From Phycomyces blakesleeanus NRRL 1555(-) (lineage: Eukaryota > Mucoromycota > Mucoromycetes > Mucorales > Phycomycetaceae), in NCBI RefSeq assembly GCF_001638985.1, contig NW_017265151.1:310001-374000 (forward strand): a stretch of DNA of 64,000 nucleotides, in the 5' to 3' direction. Positions 59,690 to 64,000 of this stretch are shown one piece after another. Under the pieces are notes generated by a model that saw nothing but the letters and a program-made list of their open reading frames with translations, was not told the DNA's origin and did no database searches. Numbering within the stretch: the first letter of the stretch is position 1; each line of letters starts with the position of its first letter. The translations under genes were made by a program, and so were the position numbers.

Positions 59690-60192
59690 ACCAAACGACA
59701 ATGAAATATCTGAAGAGATTTCCTATCGTACACACCATGCTTCTGAACGCACTTGATCAATCTCCAGAAATACTACCATCTTGGGCATAGACCCAGTCTT
59801 ACCCAAACACGATCAACATAATGGAAAAGCAGTTAATTAAAACACTCCAATTTGCTCTGGCTGATTTTATCGATCGATCAACAAGCTTACATCAACGTGA
59901 AAGCAGACATGAGCGCACATAATTTGTGAAATAAGTGGTTCTAATATTATAAACATTTGGCCAACAGACTGATTGCCTGAATTTTCAATGATGTGAGGAC
60001 AATCTCCAGCAATCTTTACGAATGAATATGAATGTAAGTTTATGGACTTCATCAGCGCTCAGATACGTCGACGGTTTGGGCTGCGATATGCATGGCAAAG
60101 AACAGCTAGTCATCGAAGCATCAAGCAATCAGCATAAAGAACGCTTGCAACATGAGGTATTCGGAATTGTTATCAGGTTATTATCTCAATAA
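59690..60192 (+). pseudogene. decayed protein-coding remnant of unknown mobile-element family
   Basis: Several frame fragments in one direction: ALADFIDRSTSLHQRESRHE, then EYECKFMDFIS and, one base shifted, ALRYVDGLGCDMHGKEQLVI followed by EASSNQHKERLQHE, ending in TAA at 60190-60192. The last piece has strong protein character. It recalls repetitive hypothetical proteins I associate with Mucoromycota genomes, but that is memory, not a search. Confidence 0.35.
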
Positions 60193-60299
60193 TGAGAAAA
60201 TTAGATACTGTGAGTGTTATTTTAATTAAAGAGACAAAATAATATTGCTTATATCTGTTACTATTAAAATTCTTGTAATTCAAATCCCTGTTGTGTAAT

Positions 60300-60960
60300 G
60301 CTTGGTTTACACTGTATGAGCGTGTATTGTACGTGTGCCTGGTGTGTAACAATTCCGAAGATTGCTAACTTGCCAGGTTCATTAGCAAGAAGGAATCAGT
60401 GCTTGGTTGTGGAGTTTTTTCTTCACTCAATTGTGGGGTGTATATCACACTTCGAAATCCTGAGCCAAACTGTTGACTGCATCTTGTTTATTTGTCTGAG
60501 GATTCTTTTCGAAAAAAAACTCAGGGAGTTGCTGCTTATGCTCTTTTTGCAGCTGAAATTACTTAAGGTTAACTTTGTTGGTGTGTGATTTTTTTCCGTA
60601 AATAATCCAATTTGGATCTTCTTTCAATCTCTTCCCCCAATCTTGTGCAGTGCGCACGTTAATCCCTGCATTTCTACCAGCAGGGGGCAGCTTTCAGCAG
60701 TTTTATTCTGTTGAAGTAATAGAAAAGTGTTCTTTGTTTTTCCGAGTATACGTTATACGTTGACTTGTATTTCTGTATTTCTTCGACTGCCTCTTCAACG
60801 TCTTGATCTAATTGCTGGAGAACCTCCTCTGGTGGCTTTTGAAATTTTCTGGTACTGGCTCGACTTCATTAATGATATGATGCTGAAAGTATCCAGATGT
60901 TCCTTCCAGTTCATTGCCTCATTCCCAGCTTTATCAAGAACTTTTTCTTGGCTGTTTTCA
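60300..60960 (-). pseudogene. decayed transposase-type HTH gene
   Basis: Minus strand: EEVLQQLDQDVEEAVEEIQK leads into YKSTYNVYSEKQRTLFYYFN and, after a one-base shift, NAGINVRTAQDWGKRLKEDP, which has the shape of an HTH (R-T-A-Q-x-W). Downstream LQKEHKQQLPEFFFEKNPQT is also readable before stops. No catalytic domain follows. Probably the N-terminal half of a fungal DNA transposase, dead. Confidence 0.45.
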
Positions 60961-61215
60961 TAGTAGAGCGTATTAGTATTTATTTTATTTAATAGTTGCA
61001 AAGAAAGAAAGAAAAGCACAATTTGAAATTTACAAAGATGTAATTTGGTGACTGAAAAAGTGCAAATTGAGGCCCAACAAAAGTGCGAAATGAGCCAATG
61101 AAATGGTGGAATTTTTTTTTTAAAAAAAAAAACTAGCACGAATTGGCTTTGGCGGCACTGTATACATTCGCATTCACATTCACATTCGCATTTAACTACA
61201 AACAACAGATTCAAC

Positions 61216-62844
61216 ATGCCATTTGGACAAGTACGTCTTTCTTTAATATACTCTCTAAATACCCAACAGTCCAATGTTTACTCTCTTCTCTTTCCTTTCC
61301 ATAAACACAAACTCCAATCCAATCCAATTCAATACTATTAATATGAATATTAATAAAATTTATATATATTATGTCTACAATTATACGTCTGTACGTACGT
61401 TGTACTTGTCTGTGTGTATGTGTACGTGTATGCATCTGTTTTTTGTTTGTTTGCTTGTTTGTTTGTCTGTCTGTCTGTCTGTTTGTGGCATAGATTATTG
61501 TAGGCCCTCCAGGTTCAGGAAAGACGACTTATTGTTGGGGTGCATATCAATACCTGACAGCAATGGGGAGGTGCGTTTTTAATTTTTTTTGTACATTTTA
61601 TTTAGGAATCTTGATTTACCAACTCTTCATTAATAACAATAACAATAACAATAATACTTTTCTTTTTTGCTCTCTTTTTATGCTTTTATTGTTTGTTGTA
61701 GAAAGGTCGCGATTGTCAATCTTGATCCTGCCAATGATCACATTCCTTATCCCTGCGCAGTTAACATTGCCGATCTGATTACCTTGGAAGACACAATGAA
61801 AGACCTTGAATTAGGGCCCAATGGAGGAATCATGTTTTGTCTTGAATATCTCTTGAAGAATCTCGATTGGCTTGTTGAGCAATTGAAACCAATCAAAGGT
61901 ATCCTTTTGATTACTAATATACTACTACTACTACTACTATTATTATTATTATTATTTATGGAATATTTATAGTATATATCTTTATCTCAAACTCACTTTC
62001 TCTTAATGTGTGTATTAATTTATTTATCTTTGTTTAGATCATTATATTCTATTTGATTTTCCTGGTCAAGTAGAACTTTTCACCCACCACACAGCTGTCA
62101 AGGACATTTTGGCTAAATTAGAAAAGCTGGACTATAGAGTAAATATCAAAGAAAGAAAGAAAGGAAGAAAGGAAGGAAGAAAAGAATGTGTACGATATTA
62201 AACCCTACATTTTTCTTATATATATATATTTGGATTATTCATTATTAGCTGGTGGCTGTTCATATGGTAGATGCTCACTATTGCACAGACCCTGCAAAGT
62301 ATATTTCGGTCCTACTCTTGTCACTCAAGACCATGGTGATGCTGGAACTTCCTCACGTCAATGTTCTGTCAAAGATTGATCTTATTGAATCCTACGGAAA
62401 ACTTAGTAAGCAATACATATAAACATAGATATTTTCGAAATAGCTCGTCATAATTTAACACACTCACATAAACATACGAAAAAAAAAGGGTTCAATCTTG
62501 AATATTACACTGATGTCATGAACTTGTCGTACCTGTTGGAGTCTCTAAACGAAGACCCGTTTGGATCAAAGTTTAAGGCTCTCAACCGGGCACTATGTGA
62601 TCTGATCGAAGACTTCTCACTAGTCGGCTTTTACACTCTTTGTGTCGAGGACAAGGGATCGATGATGAAACTGCAGCAGGTGATCGACAAGGCCGGTGGA
62701 TTTGTGTTCGGTGGTCTGACAGAAGGAAATGAATCGATCATGCTGACGGCCATGCAGGCAGGCTACCACGAAGACGTCAGAGATATTCAAGAAAGGTGGA
62801 TAGACCAAGCTTATGATATGGACAATAGCCCTGATGATCGTTAA
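61216..62844 (+). CDS. GPN2: GPN-loop GTPase 2
   Basis: join(61216..61230,61494..61570,61702..61898,62038..62138,62249..62405,62489..62844), 300 aa. Exon 1 codes only MPFGQ. P-loop [12 protein letters not shown] (residues 7-18), LDPANDH switch region, the diagnostic GPN loop in [15 protein letters not shown]3 in FDFPGQVE and the G4-like LSKIDLIE are all present. GPN proteins are essential homodimerising GTPases that help assemble and import RNA polymerase II (and III) in the cytoplasm; GPN2 is recognised by its start MPFGQ, the HYCTDPAKY segment and the C-terminal EDFSLVGF stretch. Length is normal for the family. The last junction gives KLRFNLEYY, close to the usual KLxFNLxYY, supporting the acceptor choice. 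No anomalies. Confidence 0.95.
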
Positions 62845-63530
62845 ATAAATAAATAAAAATTTGAAAAAAAAATTAAGTTTCTGTAAAATAAAATAGAAAT
62901 AAAGTAAAGTAAAGCTTAACCAGCTTATGGAGTCTGAAAATACTCGCACAAATAATAACTGAATCCTGTTACCATTCAAACACTAAAAAAAAAAAAAAAG
63001 GGAAAAAAAGGTCCTTTTGAAAACTGCTTAAAAGCCTATTTTAAATAGAATCGGTTAAATGGATCCATTTGAGAGTTGATGGACTGTATGTGTCCATAAG
63101 CGTTTGTATAAGCTACCTTGGCAAATATACATATAAATAAAAAATATAATAAGTAAAGAATACACTGTATGAATTCAATTTGGTTTGATTTATTCTTGGA
63201 TGTAGTACCAAATTCCTTTTTGATACTAATGGCCGTGTCATCATCATCATCATCATCAGACAGTAACCAAGACACCAAAGTAAGTAAAAATAAAAATAAA
63301 AATAAAAATTGTATTGTATTGTATTGTATTGGTACACACAGTTATAGTCTACAGAAAAGCAGATAGGCACAGCCATCTTTAATAAGAACAATAATAATTA
63401 TATCCATAGTAACATAATATAATATTTTCCCACCTCTTTTTTTTTATTATTATTATTTGTTTGTTTGTTCTCTTGCCTTTCTTTTTTTATTTATTAAAAA
63501 AACATACACACACACACAAAAAAGAAAAAT
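62845..63530. other. intergenic and possible 5' exon of the next gene
   Basis: AT-rich. A plus-strand stretch at 63230-63280 reads MAVSSSSSSSDSNQDTK followed by GTAAGT, which could be a first coding exon spliced to the region just before 63531 (frame would be kept with an AAG acceptor at 63524). Not certain enough to merge. Confidence 0.4.
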
Positions 63531-64000
63531 ATGCTTAAAGACTTACAATATTCACTCAGTCGCCTAACTACCGATGTCAGAACTCAAATGGTTCGAAACA
63601 ATCCGCTCCAGAGACAAGACACAAAGGCACTCTCGATGTGGATTTACAAAGAACGTACCGATCTTGCTTCAATGCGCTCATTGTCTTATCAGCATTCAGA
63701 GACCAATCGCATGTTGATGGAGTGGGCCACTGAAGAAAGACAAGAAGCAGGACCTGATAGCCGTGACCTCGAAGTAAGATTACAGCTTTCTTTCTTCTTT
63801 ATATGAGTAGTATATAGTACTTGGGTCTGAGGGAGAGGGGAGGGAGTAGTGCTCACTATAGTACTTATAGGCTATTTAATACTATTTCTTTATTTCTAAA
63901 TAACTAAACACATATACAAAAAAAAAGGATATTGTTAGTAAGCTGTGCAAATTATTGGATAAGCAAGTTGATCTCGAAAAGCAATATGCTGGTAAAGTAA
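63531..64000 (+). CDS. Pil1/Lsp1-like eisosome protein, 5' part (runs off window)
   Basis: Exons 63531..63773 and 63928..about 63991, cut by the window end. Readable protein: MLKDLQYSLSRLTTDVRTQM, then DTKALSMWIYKERTDLASMR, QHSETNRMLMEWATEE, and after the intron DIVSKLCKLLDKQVDLEKQY. The pattern (basic N-terminus, W-x-x-ER-x-x-L, W-x-x-EE, DI-x-KL-x-x-L) fits the BAR-type Pil1/Lsp1 domain, which forms the membrane-curving lattice of eisosomes at the fungal plasma membrane. Only the first roughly 100 of an expected 280-350 residues are visible, so the call rests on helical pattern and a few motif positions. Confidence 0.55.

Noticed and set aside
63228..63280. MAVSSSSSSSDSNQDTK as a separate small gene
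   Set aside because: More likely a 5' exon of the Pil1-like gene or chance; evidence insufficient to call.

Overview
The window is AT-rich eukaryotic DNA from a filamentous fungus, most probably an early-diverging lineage such as Mucoromycota. The basis is short, frequent GT-AG introns, a very large hybrid histidine kinase of the Mak2/Mak3-like fungal class, vacuolar/secreted S8 proteases, a Pil1-like eisosome gene, many AT and homopolymer tracts, and a mixture of Tc1/mariner, PIF/Harbinger-like and LINE-like debris. The lineage is an inference; the splicing and gene families are read from the sequence. All exon coordinates below were worked out by hand from splice consensus and reading-frame continuity.

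Layout. 1-2.7 kb: an apparently intact Tc1-like transposon (315-1945) and a decayed coding repeat. 3.0-16.0 kb: gene-dense plus-strand block with a predicted multi-span membrane protein, a 21-exon hybrid histidine kinase (pseudokinase + AAA-type ATPase + GAF + HisKA/HATPase + receiver, about 2473 aa) and a secreted Asp/Lys-repeat protein. 16-30.8 kb: gene-poor, holding one small spliced gene (21.5-21.9 kb), a dead Tc1-like element (22.7-24.1 kb), a 547-bp inverted-repeat element, a LINE 3' tail and a transposase-derived HTH gene lacking a catalytic domain. 30.8-35.1 kb: a tandem pair of hotdog acyl-CoA thioesterase paralogues. 36.6-48.8 kb: two paralogous subtilisin-like proteases on the minus strand, one intact and one broken by four lesions, separated by 6 kb of decayed DNA. 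49.8-55.3 kb: a 295-bp MITE, a second LINE tail, and a 2555-bp element with 402-bp terminal inverted repeats that hold transposase 3' ends and flank a resolvase-like pseudogene. 56.5 kb: 100-N assembly gap in poly-C. 57-64 kb: an unknown two-span membrane protein, further transposon debris, GPN2 (GPN-loop GTPase), and the start of a Pil1/Lsp1-like eisosome gene that runs off the window.

How the genes relate. There are no operons. The functional themes are stress signalling (histidine kinase), extracellular or vacuolar proteolysis (proteases), acyl-CoA hydrolysis, RNA polymerase assembly (GPN2) and plasma-membrane organisation (Pil1-like). Two independent tandem duplications keep their exon structure almost to the base. 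The most unusual object is the 52.7-55.3 kb element: Tc1/mariner-type ends (TA duplication, CAGT start) with a periodic array of internal motifs, carrying a protein with an IGYARKS-type motif reminiscent of serine recombinases.
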